The translations under genes and the position numbers were made by a program. Positions 25,601-38,254 of a DNA stretch of 64,000 bases are shown here, piece after piece. The stretch comes from Microstegium vimineum. Taxonomy: Eukaryota; Streptophyta; Magnoliopsida; Poales; Poaceae. Position 1 is the stretch's first letter. Every line of letters starts with the position of its first letter. Location of the stretch: NCBI GenBank assembly GCA_022036555.1, contig CM039134.1:12462818-12526817 (forward strand). The letters run 5' to 3'. Under the pieces are notes generated by a model. It had not been told where the DNA came from, did not search any database, and worked only from the letters and a program-made list of their open reading frames with translations.

Positions 25601-25986
25601 CGTTCGCGGAGCTGGTGAACACGTGCGACGCGGTGGTGGGCGTGCACGGCGCGGGGCTGACCAACATGGTGTTCCTGCCGCGGGGAGGGGTGGTGGTGCA
25701 GGTGCTGCCGCTGGGCCCGCTGGAGTTCGTGGCAAGCTACTTCCGGGGACCGGCGAGGGACATGGGGCTGAGCTACCTCGAGTACCGGATCTCGCCGGAG
25801 GAGAGCACGCTGGTGGAGCAGTACCCGCGTGACCACCCCGTGCTCACGGACCCCATGAGCGTCAAGGCCAAGGACTGGGTGTCCTTCATGGGGGTCTACC
25901 TCTTCAAGCAGGACGTCCGCCTCGACATGAAGCGCTTCCGCCCTGTCCTCAAGAAGGCACTCGCGCGCCTCAGGGCCAAGCCTTGA
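22677..25986 (+). CDS. GT61 family glycosyltransferase (xylan arabinosyl/xylosyltransferase-like)
   Basis: Type II Golgi membrane enzyme. Grass GT61 members transfer arabinosyl, xylosyl or related groups to xylan; this donor and acceptor are unknown. Exons: 22677-23076, 23192-23389, 23498-23767, 24797-25986, with introns 2-4 in phase 1; total 685 aa if nothing is spliced out of the first exon. A short basic cytosolic tail is followed by one membrane segment (about residues 20-36, FGLGLVAGLLLVTCAYF). Next comes an acidic, Ser/Pro-rich stem to about 289, then the catalytic domain from Asp290. That domain has RIDWCEFEGDVRV, GYTGNYFHAYTDVILPLF and VVGVHGAGLTNMVFLP (His573-Asn579). The end of exon 1 is uncertain: 22849-23001 could be an in-frame intron, or the frame may simply read through. 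An in-frame ATG at 22626 is an alternative start. The 1-kb last intron is AT-rich. Confidence 0.88.
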
Positions 25987-26918
25987 TTATATAAGAATAA
26001 TAACAACAACTAATTAATCGCCTCTTCGTCGCGTTGTAATTTTGGTACCTCCTGCGTGCGTGCTGTAAATCTGTGAACGGAGAGCTTTCACCTATACTAT
26101 ATACTATACTCCTATAGTTTTGTATTACTACTGAAAAAGAATCTCCTCCGCCATTGAGCCGATTGAGGTAGCCGCACATTAATGCCGTCTCTGGCACGTT
26201 GTCACGTGATTATGTATATGATACGGGACGTACCCCAGTAATTAAAAAGCGAAGATAGGTCAACTTCCTACGTGCATGCTACATGTCCTTTATCGTGCCA
26301 ATTAAGTTGCTCCGCAGGAAACTTCTAACGGTCCAGATCTATAGATTTGTCGGCACGTTGACTGTGATTAGGGATGAGATAGTTCGCTTGAATGAATTTT
26401 AAGTGGATCTAGCGACTCAGAGAAGTAGCATGTCGCGCGCCAGATCTTTTTTTTTTTGTGGAGCAGTACTGCTGCATCGCACACGTACCTCGCAACTATC
26501 GCTAACTCCAGAAAATTATTCCCGTAACTCTACAAGAAGTCCGAATCAGTCTCTTGCACCTCCCTTTTTTATGATAAATATACCAGAAATAATTCGAATT
26601 ATTCTCTTTAATCTGCTTGGACCCGCTCCAATACCCATAGGAAAATCTCCAGTCATATCCAGCGTACCTGTCCCTGCAATCAAATAGATTGTCCTAAGGA
26701 CCCCATATTCTAGGAGCTCAAGTTATGCTATTGAAAATTAGTTCCTCTAGCAGTTCAGGTTTGACCATTCCGTTCCCTTTTTCAAACTCCACTTCTTTTC
26801 ATATAGCATCCCTAATCAAAGAGAGAACAATATCCATTTCAAAACATTTCTAACGGATTCTGGCACTATGCAAAGTGGATTCCCTCACCTCAATCCATGA
26901 CTCCATGCGCTTAACAAG
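25987..26918. other. GT61 3' flank; no gene supported
   Basis: The 3' UTR of GT61 probably occupies the first 150-250 bp. Minus-strand 26570-26700 reads a short hydrophobic, basic-ended peptide resembling a membrane segment, but there is no kinase or ectodomain next to it. I left it uncalled. Confidence 0.4.
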
Positions 26919-26920
26919 TA

Positions 26921-27443
26921 CTCCCTCCGTTCCATTTTATATATCTGACGTGCACGTATATCAAGATTTAAACTTTAAAAACTTTATAACTTATAATTAG
27001 GCTAATATTTTTTAAATATTATAACACAAACTTTATACCATTAGATTTGTAAAAAATTATACTATCCAATGATTATATATTTATAAACATAAATAATACT
27101 CTCTCTATTTCAAATTGTAAGCCGTTCCAAGAATCTTAGAGAGTCAAAACATTTTAAGTTTGACCAAAGATTAGAGAGAAACATAAAGATTTATGACATC
27201 AAATAGGTATAGTATGAAAATATAACTAATATAGAATCTAATGATACTTAGTTGGTATCAAATATGTTATTATCATATTATATAAATTTGGTCAGACTTT
27301 ATAAACTTTGACTCTCCAAGATTCTTTAAATGACTTACAAATTAGGATGGAGGAAGTATAATATAAAGTAAATGAACGGTCAAAGTGTAATCTAGGAAAC
27401 TGTGTCATCCTAAATTGGGTCAGATAAACTGGACCGGAGGGAG
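26921..27443. mobile_element. Stowaway MITE (outer), interrupted by a second Stowaway
   Basis: Ends ctccctccgttccattttat and its inverse ..ctggaccggagggag, flanked by TA at 26919-26920 and 27444-27445. Removing the inner element leaves about 265 bp. Confidence 0.85.
27099..27356. mobile_element. Stowaway MITE (inner, nested)
   Basis: Ends ctctctctatttcaaattgt and ..acaaattaggatggaggaag, with internal inverted 'agaatcttagagagtcaaa' / 'tttgactctccaagattct', flanked by TA. It lies wholly inside the Stowaway 26921-27443, so it inserted later. Its inner arms match the copy at 30477-30700. Confidence 0.85.
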
Positions 27444-27649
27444 TACTTCTCAATTAGCTAACTTAAACCCAGTGGTGGAGCCATGATTTCAAATTTGGGT
27501 ATTCCTATCTTCATGTCAACAAAAAAGATTCAGTTTTTTTCAATTACAATGAGTGAAAATATACAAAATATGATGGATTCAGATTAAGATGACGTTTTTT
27601 ACTGTTTTGGGCTATAATAAGTGAACATACTATAAAATATGACATTATA

Positions 27650-27680
27650 TATAAGTATATATATATATATATATATATAG
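27650..27680. repeat. (AT)n microsatellite
   Basis: A short alternating AT tract within a repeat-like stretch (about 27470-27750) that has the 'gtggagcc..ggatccgtcc' wording of a common grass transposon remnant. Confidence 0.8.
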
Positions 27681-29169
27681 AAGTATACCAAAATAGTTGG
27701 CTATTCCAAGGACTATGAGGGAATACCTTTGGATCCGTCCATGCTTAAACCTGCTAACAGAACTAAACGTTAGCAGCCCTCCAACTAATAATTAGAAAGT
27801 TTATTTGAATCAACTAGTACTAATTTTAGCTACAAATTTTTAGTGTTGATAGATCCAAACATGCACATGTAAAAGTTTGTACGCAAAATCACTTCTGAAA
27901 CATTTTAGAAAAATAGTAAATTTTATTTAGGTGCATGTTTTGGATTGCATATGGGCCCAAAATTTGTCATTTTCATATATATTTTTTTAGATTGAGTTTG
28001 CATCCTAGCTTTTACATGTGAGTACATATGTGGACTATGTATATGTGCTAAGTTTAAAAAATTGAGTAATTGGAATATGTTTTGAGTTTGGTTTCTATGT
28101 TTCGATCTAACGTTGATTCTATTTTCCCACAAAATAAAGATAAATTTTTTTTCCAGCTCTGCGGTTTCTTGTTAAAACAAAGCCCACTGGGCCACATACC
28201 GAGTAAGAAGTTCTAAGCAGAGCCTTCAAAAAGTAGCAATGGGAGTATCGGCCCATGCGAATCGACATGCACTAGGCGAATGGACATACATGATTAATCC
28301 ATGCCACCTCTGCTTGTTAACATTTGTTTCCACTTTCCAGTGATCCACATGTTTCAGGTTAGGAAAATTGGACAGCTTCCACAATTTAACTACGAGCAAC
28401 AAAACAACCATCACTTTTATTTCTTTCTGGCGCATCCAACGTGGATAGCACTGCAAGGCATCTTTACAGTAAATTATCAAGATATGAAAGGAACCAATTT
28501 ATTCTTTTATCAGCCTGTAGCCCTATACATTAGTATATGAAACCTTTTGCTAACTAATCATTTCTCATTTCTCGTATATTTCTTAACTGGGAAAATTTCC
28601 CTACAATTACAGTGTGGTCCAATTACGACAGCTCTAAATGCTTCTTCCGACCAAAGATCGACCCGCCTGTTAGCTGAAGAATCTGCTGTTTACCCCAGCC
28701 CTGTACAGCTGCACAGACTCGGGTCCACACGCAGAAATCTTAACCTCAGTGTATGCGGGGACGAAGAAAACATCACCTTCCTTTGCCTTTTCTCCATCTG
28801 ACATAGAATCCAACTGCATCTCGCCTTCCCCGGTCATTACAAGAAAGATGGATGGACCTGGTACCGGGGATATGACAACAAGTCCACCTGGAGGCACCAA
28901 ACAGCAATCCACCTCAAACTCGATAAATGGCGGGGTGTAGCGCCTTACGTGTGGCTGCACAGGCACTCCACGCAAAATTTCTGGGAAAGCCTGAATTAAA
29001 AAAAAAACACAGCAGAACAATTAAAGAAAATCACAAAATCATGACAGTGGCATGGAACAACTAATTGATCTCTTGCTAGATTAGTTTGCTTGATTAGAAA
29101 AAATCTAGGTATCTAGAATTTTTTCACTAACTATTAACACCAAAGAGAATATGAACCTTTGTACTACTA

Positions 29170-29413
29170 CTCCCTCCGTCCACGAAAGAATCAATTCCTA
29201 GAATCCGTGTCAGTCAAACTTTTTTAACTTTATAGAAAAATGTAACATCTATGACTTAAAATGAGCGCCATATAAAAATATGTTCTTAGATAAATCTAAT
29301 GATAGTAGTTTGATACCATAACTTTTAATATTTTATTCTAGAAATTTGGTCAAAGTTTAAAAAATTTGACTTAAGACAAACCCAGAAATCTATTCTTTCG
29401 TGGACGGAGGGAG
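29170..29413. mobile_element. Stowaway MITE in the last PMI intron
   Basis: Ends ctccctccgtccacgaaaga and its exact inverse tctttcgtggacggagggag, flanked by TA; 244 bp. The near-perfect terminal repeats suggest a fairly recent insertion. Confidence 0.9.
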
Positions 29414-30476
29414 TAACTTGTAAGGTTCATCATAAGATATGGATAACTAACAGTGCACTGAATTCTAAAGCATTTGGTCACTCCGAGCATTGTAAACAAG
29501 AGAAAGGTAAGCCAAGTAAAGAACTCATGGAACAAGTAAATATAAATGAAGAAATATACTGTATATGGGAAACAATAGTGACAATGATACTCACCTGTTT
29601 GTATGTTAGCATTGAGCAGAGAGTTTGCACATCTCTGTATTTAGGTGTCAAACCAGCACGTACAACGTTGTCTGACGTGGCCATAATTTCAATGCATTCT
29701 CCAGAGAGGTAAGCATGTGGTTCATTTGCACCAATATAAAGCGCTTCACCAGGACTGAGCTTGACATAGTTAAAGAAAAGTGCTGCTAGAACTCCAACAT
29801 CGTCTTGATATTGTCTCTCCAGGGACAAAACCAGCTCTTCCTTGTCTGTTAAGGTCCTAATCTGAATAGAGCAAGGCATTGTCATTCAAGACACAATTGA
29901 TGGCTTCTGAATCGTTGTTCATCAACTTTTTGCAAAAATGCCAAGGTGTGGACGGTACATTAGATGATATACTGATATCACACATTCTTCTTTTTGGAGA
30001 GAAAGGAGCCTATTTGTTTAGTTTTTTAATAGGTTTTCGTCATTCACGTATCTTTTTCAACCAGAAGATTGCATTGGACATGTACATCTGAATTGTTGCA
30101 AATACCAACCTATACTTCTAAAATATGGCAACTTACTGCAATACTGTTTATAGACTCAATTCAGTGCATGTTTATTGACATTTGAGATCTGCTTGTAAAA
30201 TTTTGCTGGATGCCTGGATAACTTTACTTAGTGTGCCAAACAAAGAAATTGATGAATCAACTTCAAAAGATTAGTGTGCCAAACAAAAAAAAAGTGATGA
30301 AATATCAACTTCAAAAGATTAGTTGGTCATAAGACAAAATAGGAAATGCATAGGTGCTGCGGTGCTGCCAGTGCAAATTTGTCTGTACTGCAACAGAGAA
30401 ACAAAAAGGATAATGCATGCATATAAAAATGGCAACATGGGGTGCTTGTAGCATGGAAGCTTTCTACTCCCTCCAT

Positions 30477-30700
30477 CCCAAATTATAATACATTCCAAGA
30501 ATCTTGGAGAGTCAAAACATCTCAAGTTTGACCAATAATTATAGAGAAGATTATAAAGATTTATGACATCAAATAGGCATACTATGAAAATATAATTGAT
30601 AAAAAAATCTAATGATACTTAGTTGGTATCATAAATATTAGTATATTGTCATATAAATTTTGTCAAACCTGAGATACTTTGACTCTCCAAAATTCTTGGG
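30477..30700. mobile_element. Stowaway MITE (right end eroded) in PMI intron 3
   Basis: Left end ctccctccatcccaaattat after TA. The internal inverted arms 'ccaagaatcttggagagtca' and 'tgactctccaaaattcttgg' are clear. The right terminus has lost its ggaggg motif. Same subfamily as 27099-27356. Confidence 0.75.
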
Positions 30701-31587
30701 ATGTCCTATTAGTAGCAAATGTTTGCAGTTTCCAATGTCCCACATGAAAACATTTAACATTGGAGGCTTTGTGATCAACGATAACAACTTGTCAATTTAT
30801 GCTAAACATGTGTCTTTTGATTTTAGCTACAATGCCACAGCACCATGTTAACCACTTTTTTTAGGAAGCATCGTGCTAGTTAATATCTGTTATTAAATAT
30901 AAATGTGTCTCAACCAACATAATAATTAGCGTTGAAAGCAAAAGATCACCTTGTAAGCTACGTGAAAGCTTAGCATTATCTTATCTTTACATTTAACCAA
31001 TTGCCCCAAGTTTGGCTTTAAGAATTGTGCCCCAAGTTTGGCTTTAAGAATTGTGTGATTGTGCAGTCATTTGAGATCACACCTCTTCCATGCCTCTTGG
31101 GAGTAGTGTTGCAACAATCCACAAGCAACACTTCCTTTGCTTACCAACATGAGAAGTACTAATTTTCCAAGAACTTTGCCAATTCATCTCCAGGTGAGCT
31201 ACCATCTCTCTTACAACTATAACAATAAGAAATGGTTCTAGTCAATATTCTTCTGCTGATCTTGCTCATAGGTGCACTGGGTATCCTGAAGGGTGCATAT
31301 CTTTTTTTTTCTTTTTGAACGCAATAAAGGGTGCATATCTAGCCTATCTCAAACCCTGTACATACTATTCCCAACATACAACCCTCTGAGTTGTCCAATT
31401 ATAATATCTATAATGATTACCATCTCCTTAACCATCCATAAGTTGCAGCAAGCCACAGATCAGACATCTCAAGGCATGACCTCACCTACAGGAGCATTTC
31501 AGAAATGGGAAAGCATTGGAGCAAGCAAACACTAGTATATAAGGGGCTAATATGTTTTTTTGTTTTTTTTCTTTTTACTAAGTTGCC

Positions 31588-32250
31588 ATCTCTATACCGT
31601 AATAGCTCCGGAGTGGTATAGAAACCAAGGAACCAGACCCAACATATCTAAATAACGTTTTCATCATTTAAAAAGATAAGATCTTTTCAAGGCACATGGC
31701 TCAAGAAAAAGTAAGTCTATCATAAATGAAGAACCAGAGAGACAAATTTGGTAGCAATATGCAGGACCTGAATTTTTTTGTCCGAGGGGGGTTAGCTAAG
31801 GTGCCTAGGGTCCATAGGATTAATTTAGAGGGATTAAACCAATTAGAGATATGATCAGATATGGGTGAATTATAGATAGAATTAGTTATGATTTGTCAGG
31901 ATTTGATTGGACCTTCCTTGGGTGGTCAGAAATCCTCTATATATAAAGTGAGGTGATGTATTAGGGAAGCAAGAAATACAAAAGAGTTAATCACCAAGTC
32001 CCCAATACTCTAGTCCCCCTCCAAGCCGACTTTGCCCAGCTATTTTCTTGGCAATGTTTACCGTAATGACCTAAGGATAATAACCTAGCTCTAGAGTAGT
32101 ATAGAAACCAAGAAACTAGACTCAACATATCCTAAACAACTTCATCGTTTGAAAAATAAGATCTTTTCAAGGCACATGTCTTAAGAAAAAGTAAGTCCAT
32201 CATAAATAAACAACCAGAGAGAAATTTGATAGCAACATCCAGGATCTGAT
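31588..32250. repeat. Tandem duplication (period about 480 bp) in PMI intron 3
   Basis: The segment about 31590-31775 ('ggtatagaaaccaag', 'aagatcttttcaaggcacat', 'aaagtaagtctatcataaat') recurs at about 32065-32245 with roughly 10-15% differences. The intervening 31780-32060 has an LTR-like feel (tatataaagtgaggtg promoter-like word, then 'accaagtccccaatactcta'), but ends and TSD were not resolved. Confidence 0.65.
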
Positions 32251-34279
32251 AAAATGTATGGAAGTTATTATAGCTGATGTCACAACAAACTGTAGAAGCT
32301 CGTAGCAATTATAGGCCAAGAAAATATGTCACCTTGCTGTCAGTACTCAGGCGACTGATTAGTTTTGCAACTGCTTCAGAAACCATCTCTTTACTTGCTG
32401 TCATTAGCTTAGCAAAAGCTGATTGCAAACTGGACTTTACTTCACTAACCCCATCATACTCCTGCATGTTCATCAGCTTGACAGTATCTTCATGCCCAAC
32501 TAGGTCTTCAAATTCAGGAACTGTCCTCAGGACATCCTTGAGCTCCTTCAGAATGGTATAAATGGTATGTTATTTTGAGATGTAACTGTTTGTGCTTTCC
32601 ATACTAGGTCAAACAAAATAGAACATGTTTCCTCTTTAAAAGATCATTAAAAACAAAAGGAGTGAGCATATAAAATGATCGCTCTTTTCCTGGTATAATC
32701 ATTCATTTACAGAATATGTCATCCAGTATTCATTAAAAAAACATTCACAGTGGACTACGAAATGAAAGATATTCAACACCTGATGATAATGACGATAAGA
32801 TAAATTTTCTTTTGCAAAGCATAAAAAACAGAGCTCTGATAATGCCGTCAAATAAATACCATTTCTCAAATAAAAAGTAGCCTTCTGTCCAATATTTTTG
32901 CCCTTTAGCTACGAAATTTGTTTAATGTCCAAATATATATTACAAAATTTTGATTTGAAAAGAAAAAGAAAAAATTTGAGCGTTGTCCTGCAAATTATGG
33001 CATGACAGTTATGTGGGATAATCCTAGGAAGTTAGTTCCGTGTCAATCTGCTTTCCCAGCTTGAGAAAGCAGACACAATTGACATTATTGGTGCACATTA
33101 TTTGTCTCATTTCTTTCCTAAGTAGGGAAACTCATTAAACAAATTTTCTTGTGTCAGCTACTCACCAGAAATTTTCTTATGTCCACTACTAGCAGCTTAA
33201 GGTATCAAAAGTATTGTTAAGGCTGTACATCAAGAATACATATACCAAACCGTAACGTCTCCTATAACTAATTTATTCACAAGACCTCGAATGACAAACT
33301 TCCTTCATCTTAGGCCTCAGCTGCCCTAACATCAAACAGAGAGAAAGAAATCATCTTGATCACAGTTATAGCAGATCAAAACCAAGCGAGGTGTAGGCTT
33401 ATGGAATAACAAGTTGGTCTCAAAATTTGAAGAAGCAAATGCCTACTTTCCTTTCGGTTTTCTCATGTGCATTTGAACTTGCTAGCCGATGGTTCAACGA
33501 CAAACGGTTGTTGTCAAAACAAAAAAAACGAGAAACGGTTGGCTGAGAAAACAAATATATAAAAAAAAAACTCGGCGACCGACAGTAGAAAAAAATAAAA
33601 AAAAACGGTTGAGAGTAAATAATTCAAGTTCTAGGCACGTTACCTCAACACCGGCAAAGCCGCAAAGCGCCCGGAACTCCGTGATGGCGATGGCCATCTC
33701 CGGCTTGTGATTGTCGTCCTTGTAGGTGGACGGCCGCAGCTCGTGCAGCACCTCGGCGAGTTTCTTGTCCGGGTGCGCCTGGATCGAGAGCGCCTTCGCC
33801 ACCGACAGCACCTGCAACCGCGAACGGGTAGCCGAGTCAACCAGCGTTCGAGACGGCAAAAAGAACGCGATGCAAACAACGACCCAAGGCACGGAACCGT
33901 TCGTCCACGGCGAGTCGTAGTACCTTGAAGAGGAATGGGAGGTCGCCTCCCCAGCGCGCGGCGACGGCGGGGCCGAGCGCGTCGGGGTTCCGTGCGAGCC
34001 AGTCCCTGAGGAGCGTGCCGTCGCCGAGGAGCGTGGAGGGGCCGGACGGGTGAGTGCCCATCCAGAGCTCGGCGTAGGGGCGGGCCGGGTCGGGGTTCTG
34101 GTCTGCGAGGCGCGCAACGAGGAGGCGGTTCCGCGCTGGCCCCACTCGTAGTGCTGCATCGCGCAGCGCAGCCGCAGCAGCCTTTGCGGCGGCGCCGGGG
34201 AGTCCTCGGGCTCGGGTTCCGGCTCCAGCTCCAGCTCCAGCTCCGGCTCCGGCGGAGCAAGGGCTGGTGGGTCCTCCAT

Positions 34280-34929
34280 TGGGCGGGGATTTGAGCTGGG
34301 CTTGAGGACGGTTGGAGGGAGGGGGAGAGGAGCGTTTGGATTTTAAAGGGGAGGGAAGAGGAGGCCGCGGGCGGGTGGCGGCGGCACAAACACAAGGGGA
34401 ACCGGGGAAGACGACTCGCCCAATGCGCCGTAGCAACTGAATTGACCGCGTCAGTTGTTCTCCGGTCCGGAAGTATGCGTTGGCTACTAGAAGGTGGGGA
34501 CCACTTTGCCTTCTTCTTTTCTTAATATTCGCATTATATCATGTTAGATTTTAAATTAGTAGTATTTGATTTAAATCCATTTTTATGATTGTTTTATTTG
34601 ATTCTAGATCCATATTAAAAAAATAATATAAGATATTTGATATTATTGTATTGTGAAGAACAAAGTATCATCTAAAACTTATATTTATGACTAATGAAGT
34701 AATAAACAATAATAAATAATGATTCTTTTAATATAACTATAACTTAGTTAAAAATATCTAAAAGTTATCTCTATAGCTAATCATAAAGGTTAAGTTCAAT
34801 TTATGATAATTTGAAAACTTATATTTTCTGATAACTTAAATATTTAAAACTTATATCTATGATTATTTAAATATTATAATAAATGATATGTAAAGGTCTA
34901 GCTTAGTTAACTTTAATAAGACTAGTCAT

Positions 34930-34965
<36 letters not shown>

Positions 34966-35700
34966 CTTTAATATATATATATATATATATGATTTAATAT
35001 ATTTGATAGATATTATATTATTGATACATTTGTGATTTTTAAAAACTTGTTATTTATAATATTTGATTGTTGAAATAATTATTAATCGGTATGTTGTTTT
35101 TTAGAGTTGTCTTTATCTATGGTTGTTATATAGTCGTATTTTAAATCCTTACGTGCATATTGATATTATTCTACAAAAGACACATTAATAAGTAAATCTA
35201 AATATTATATTAAAAATCAAGTAGACATCATGTGCAAATTTGTATTTGAGATATGCATTTGCATTCTATCCATAATTATATCCATATTACAATTTGAGTT
35301 AAAATATGATACACTCTCATCGTCCCAAAATAGAAATCACTTCACTTTTCGAGAAGTCAGTTTTTTGACTTTGACAAATTATATATAAAAGAATATTTAT
35401 ATTTATAATACAAAATTAGTACCATTAGATAGATCATTGAGTATATTTTTATAATAAATTTATTTAAAGATATAAATGTTACATACATTTTCTATAAATT
35501 TAGTCAAAGTTGAGAAAGTTTGACTTGTATGCATCTCATAATGTCATCTACTACACCATTTGTAGTAAACTATCTTACAAATTTTAGTATTGATGGAAAC
35601 ATATTTTATATTCCTAGAAAACTATCTTAGTCATTGTAAGAGCAAAAACAATAATTTCAATCACACCATGGTACTTATGATAAAAGTAATAAACTATTAG
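34280..35700. other. PMI promoter side, then AT-rich DNA; no gene seen
   Basis: The first 170 bp are GC-rich and must hold the PMI 5' UTR and promoter. Beyond that the DNA is strongly AT-rich, with (AT)n at about 34938-34962 and 34973-34990. A degenerate Stowaway-like pair ('ctctcatcgtcccaaaatag' near 35314 and 'tttgacttgtatgcatctca' near 35518) is also present. Confidence 0.5.
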
Positions 35701-35705
35701 TATTG

Positions 35706-35990
35706 AGGTGTTGTTTGGTTCCCTCCTTTTACGGGTGAATCGATCACTGCGTGAACCGATTACATTAGTTCCTGTTTGTTTAATGATCAACGTATTTGGC
35801 TATCGGGCAACAGATGTCGTGGCTGTAGAAATCAGTTCCCGCTCAATTTGCTCGGTAAAGGATTGCAACAATAACTTGATTAACTACTCGCTTAACCAAA
35901 CAAAACCAGTAAACAACTGCTCCATTCTCGTTACCGTCTGTCTATGCAATCCTTTACGTTAACGTTGCAATTTGTGAACCAAACAACATC
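35706..35990. mobile_element. hAT-like MITE
   Basis: Left end 'aggtgttgtttggttc' and right end 'gtgaaccaaacaacatc' are inverted copies. Internal inverted words (cggtaaaggattgcaac / gcaatcctttacg) support a foldback MITE of about 285 bp. The TSD is unclear. Confidence 0.65.
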
Positions 35991-37962
35991 TGATATGCTA
36001 TAATGACTCAACCAAATTATATAACCCTACCTAAGATATAACATACAAATTTGTTGTGGCCAAGTTTAATGTTATTTAAAACGATTTGCTTGTGTTATTG
36101 GTATGGAATCCATTAACATAAGATTTTTCACGATCAATAACATACAAATTATTTGTTGCTAATGCATGCATTATAATTATTTTGAGTTTAACTTTGGTAG
36201 AAATGGAAAAATTGCAAACATATATACTCTATAGTTACATAGCTCTTTATTATATTATCTTATATTTGCAATTTAGATGTAGATTTGGAGGACATTTTCT
36301 TTATTTTTTAGATGCAAATTAAGGTTACTAATTTTTGTATTAGCTTTCATATTTCAAACACAAGTAAATTAAAAAAGGAATTTTTGTAGGAGTTATCTTT
36401 GATGTTTTTCATAATGGCAGAAATGAGTAATTTTGATGTAAATTTAGAAGAGTATATTAAATTAGTATTTTTATAATAGAAGAGGTGGGTAATTTAGATA
36501 CCGAAGCAAAATCAAGGTAGAGCCAAAATGTTAATCTCAAGAAGATATTAATATTTATACGCATTTTCATCATTGTTGACTCTCACGAAATCGAAAATAC
36601 TAAGAGGTCATACTAGTAATTCAAGTTGTTTATTGAAGTTGAATTGTAGTGTCATTGGTATGTGCATGCCTATGTTAAGTTCGTGGCTTTTGAAACATTG
36701 AAAAGGTATGCATTTTTTATTCCATGTATATGGATATATAATTGATGTATGGAATGATCACATTATCTACGTTTATATCAAGTTAGTTTTTTCATATATT
36801 AACAGTGTAATCTTAAAACATATGTATGTAGTATGGGTAACTGATATAGTTAATTTAAATTTTAATTGCGGATGTTGGCAACTTAAATGTAGATTTAATA
36901 TGAGATCCTAAATCTACATCTAACACCTATGTAAATTTAGGTTATTTTAATTACATTTCACAATGGCATATGCGGATTTAGATGCAAATTTACGGTGTTT
37001 ATGATATGTGGGTATCTTGTTCAGAAAACTAAATAGTCTAGTGACTAGTATTATCCGTTGTGATTATAAAAGCATCTCCAAGAGATTAGCCAAAAAGACA
37101 AGCTAAATTTACTGCTTTTATTACTCTCTAAAATAGATAATATTAAACTACTCAAAAGATGAATAACTAGTGAGGTAGATCATAGAAAGTAGAGAGTGAA
37201 TAGAGTGGAACGAAGTACTACTAAATTGAGAGAGACAATTATGGAGTTTGTTGGACATGTTCTTTTTTAACAATAGTCAAATTTAACTTTTACAAAATGA
37301 TAATAGCTGGATCTTCATGTATATATGTTTTCATGTGTTTTTAGCAAACTTGATCGAGTAGAGCTCTGTTGGATACCTCCAAATTAATATTTTTGATATG
37401 TAAAATAAAATAAGAATACCATGGCCGTTTTTCTGAACTTCCCGGCTCTATCCCAAATAGTTTGAGATTGCGGGAGTGGTACATGAAGTTTGGCATGGGG
37501 TGGGCCCTTCGTGCAACTATGGTACAGGAAAACGGTTGCCGCCACCGCCGGATCCGAGAATCAACGGCATCACGCACGCTGCACGCCGGCCATGAAGGAG
37601 CGGGAAACCGCCGTGCCTCCCATCCCAGATTCCCACCGCACGACGCATCCGTCACACTCACACCGGAGTCTGCCGAGATGAAATGAAACAGAAACGCGTC
37701 GTGGATTCGTGGCGCGCGCTTATCGTCTTACGCCGACGGCGGGATGCGAACGAGGCCCCACGGCACGGGCGCGCACACCACCACCGTCACGACGTGACGC
37801 TAGCCGACACACGCGCAGCACGCAGCACCGGAACCACCCACCGCCGGACGCTGGCACGTGGTGCGGTGCGCGCTCCCGGTGCCGGCGCTTGCTCGCCTCC
37901 CCCGACTCCCCGAGCGCATGCACTGTGTCGCTCAGCCGGAGCCCGGAGCCAAGACGAGCCGT

Positions 37963-37966
<4 letters not shown>
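35991..37966. other. Intergenic DNA, no gene supported
   Basis: 36000-37300 is AT-rich without recognisable genes. 37480-38100 becomes GC-rich with overlapping frames on both strands, all low-complexity (Arg/Pro/Ala) and without domains. It could be an eroded promoter or first exon, but nothing shows this. Confidence 0.4.

Positions 37967-38005
<39 letters not shown>
37967..38005. repeat. Poly-C tract (39 C)
   Basis: Uninterrupted C run. Proline or glycine runs in frames crossing it are artefacts, and the length is probably unreliable. Confidence 0.95.
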
Positions 38006-38006
<1 letters not shown>

Positions 38007-38254
38007 CGGCCAAGGACCCACTCACACGAAACCAATCGCTTTCGGTGCCTGCTCGCGAGGCGGCAACCGCCACGCAGCATGCAAGGCTGTCCTGAGCTCC
38101 TAGCAGTATTGGTATAGTATACCGTAATATTTGCATAACCCTTATCGTATAGATTTGAAATCTTCAAATAAATAAATACCTTTGAAACGTAGGGATGGGA
38201 ACCAATCTGAGACAAGAAGAGGAAGAAGAAGAAGAGAGAAATCTATATTAAAAA

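Larger units (their letters stand above)
28670..34279 (-). pseudogene. PMI: Type I mannose-6-phosphate isomerase, with exon-1 frameshift
   Basis: Known PMIs interconvert mannose-6-phosphate and fructose-6-phosphate in the cytosol, feeding GDP-mannose, ascorbate and glycan synthesis. Five exons on the minus strand: 34279-33924, 33811-33644, 32545-32333, 29861-29595, 28990-28670, all joined in phase 0; about 441 aa intended. Zinc ligands by family analogy are Gln130 and His132 (IQAHPDKK), Glu157 (NHKPEMAI) and His295 (GANEPHAYLSG). Exon 1 is 356 nt, one short of a multiple of three. The ATG frame reads [13 protein letters not shown], then the conserved [20 protein letters not shown] continues in another frame, so one base is missing near 34118-34132. 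As written, translation would end early in exon 3. A sequencing error in this GC-rich stretch is at least as likely as a real null allele, because all other exons are intact. Introns carry Stowaway MITEs and a tandem duplication. Confidence 0.88.

Noticed and set aside
26570..26700. Possible receptor-kinase membrane segment on the minus strand
   Set aside because: Only a short hydrophobic stretch followed by basic residues; no neighbouring kinase or extracellular exon could be found.
37683..38215. Overlapping GC-rich frames around the poly-C tract
   Set aside because: Proline/glycine runs come from the homopolymer. No domain, and both strands are equally open.
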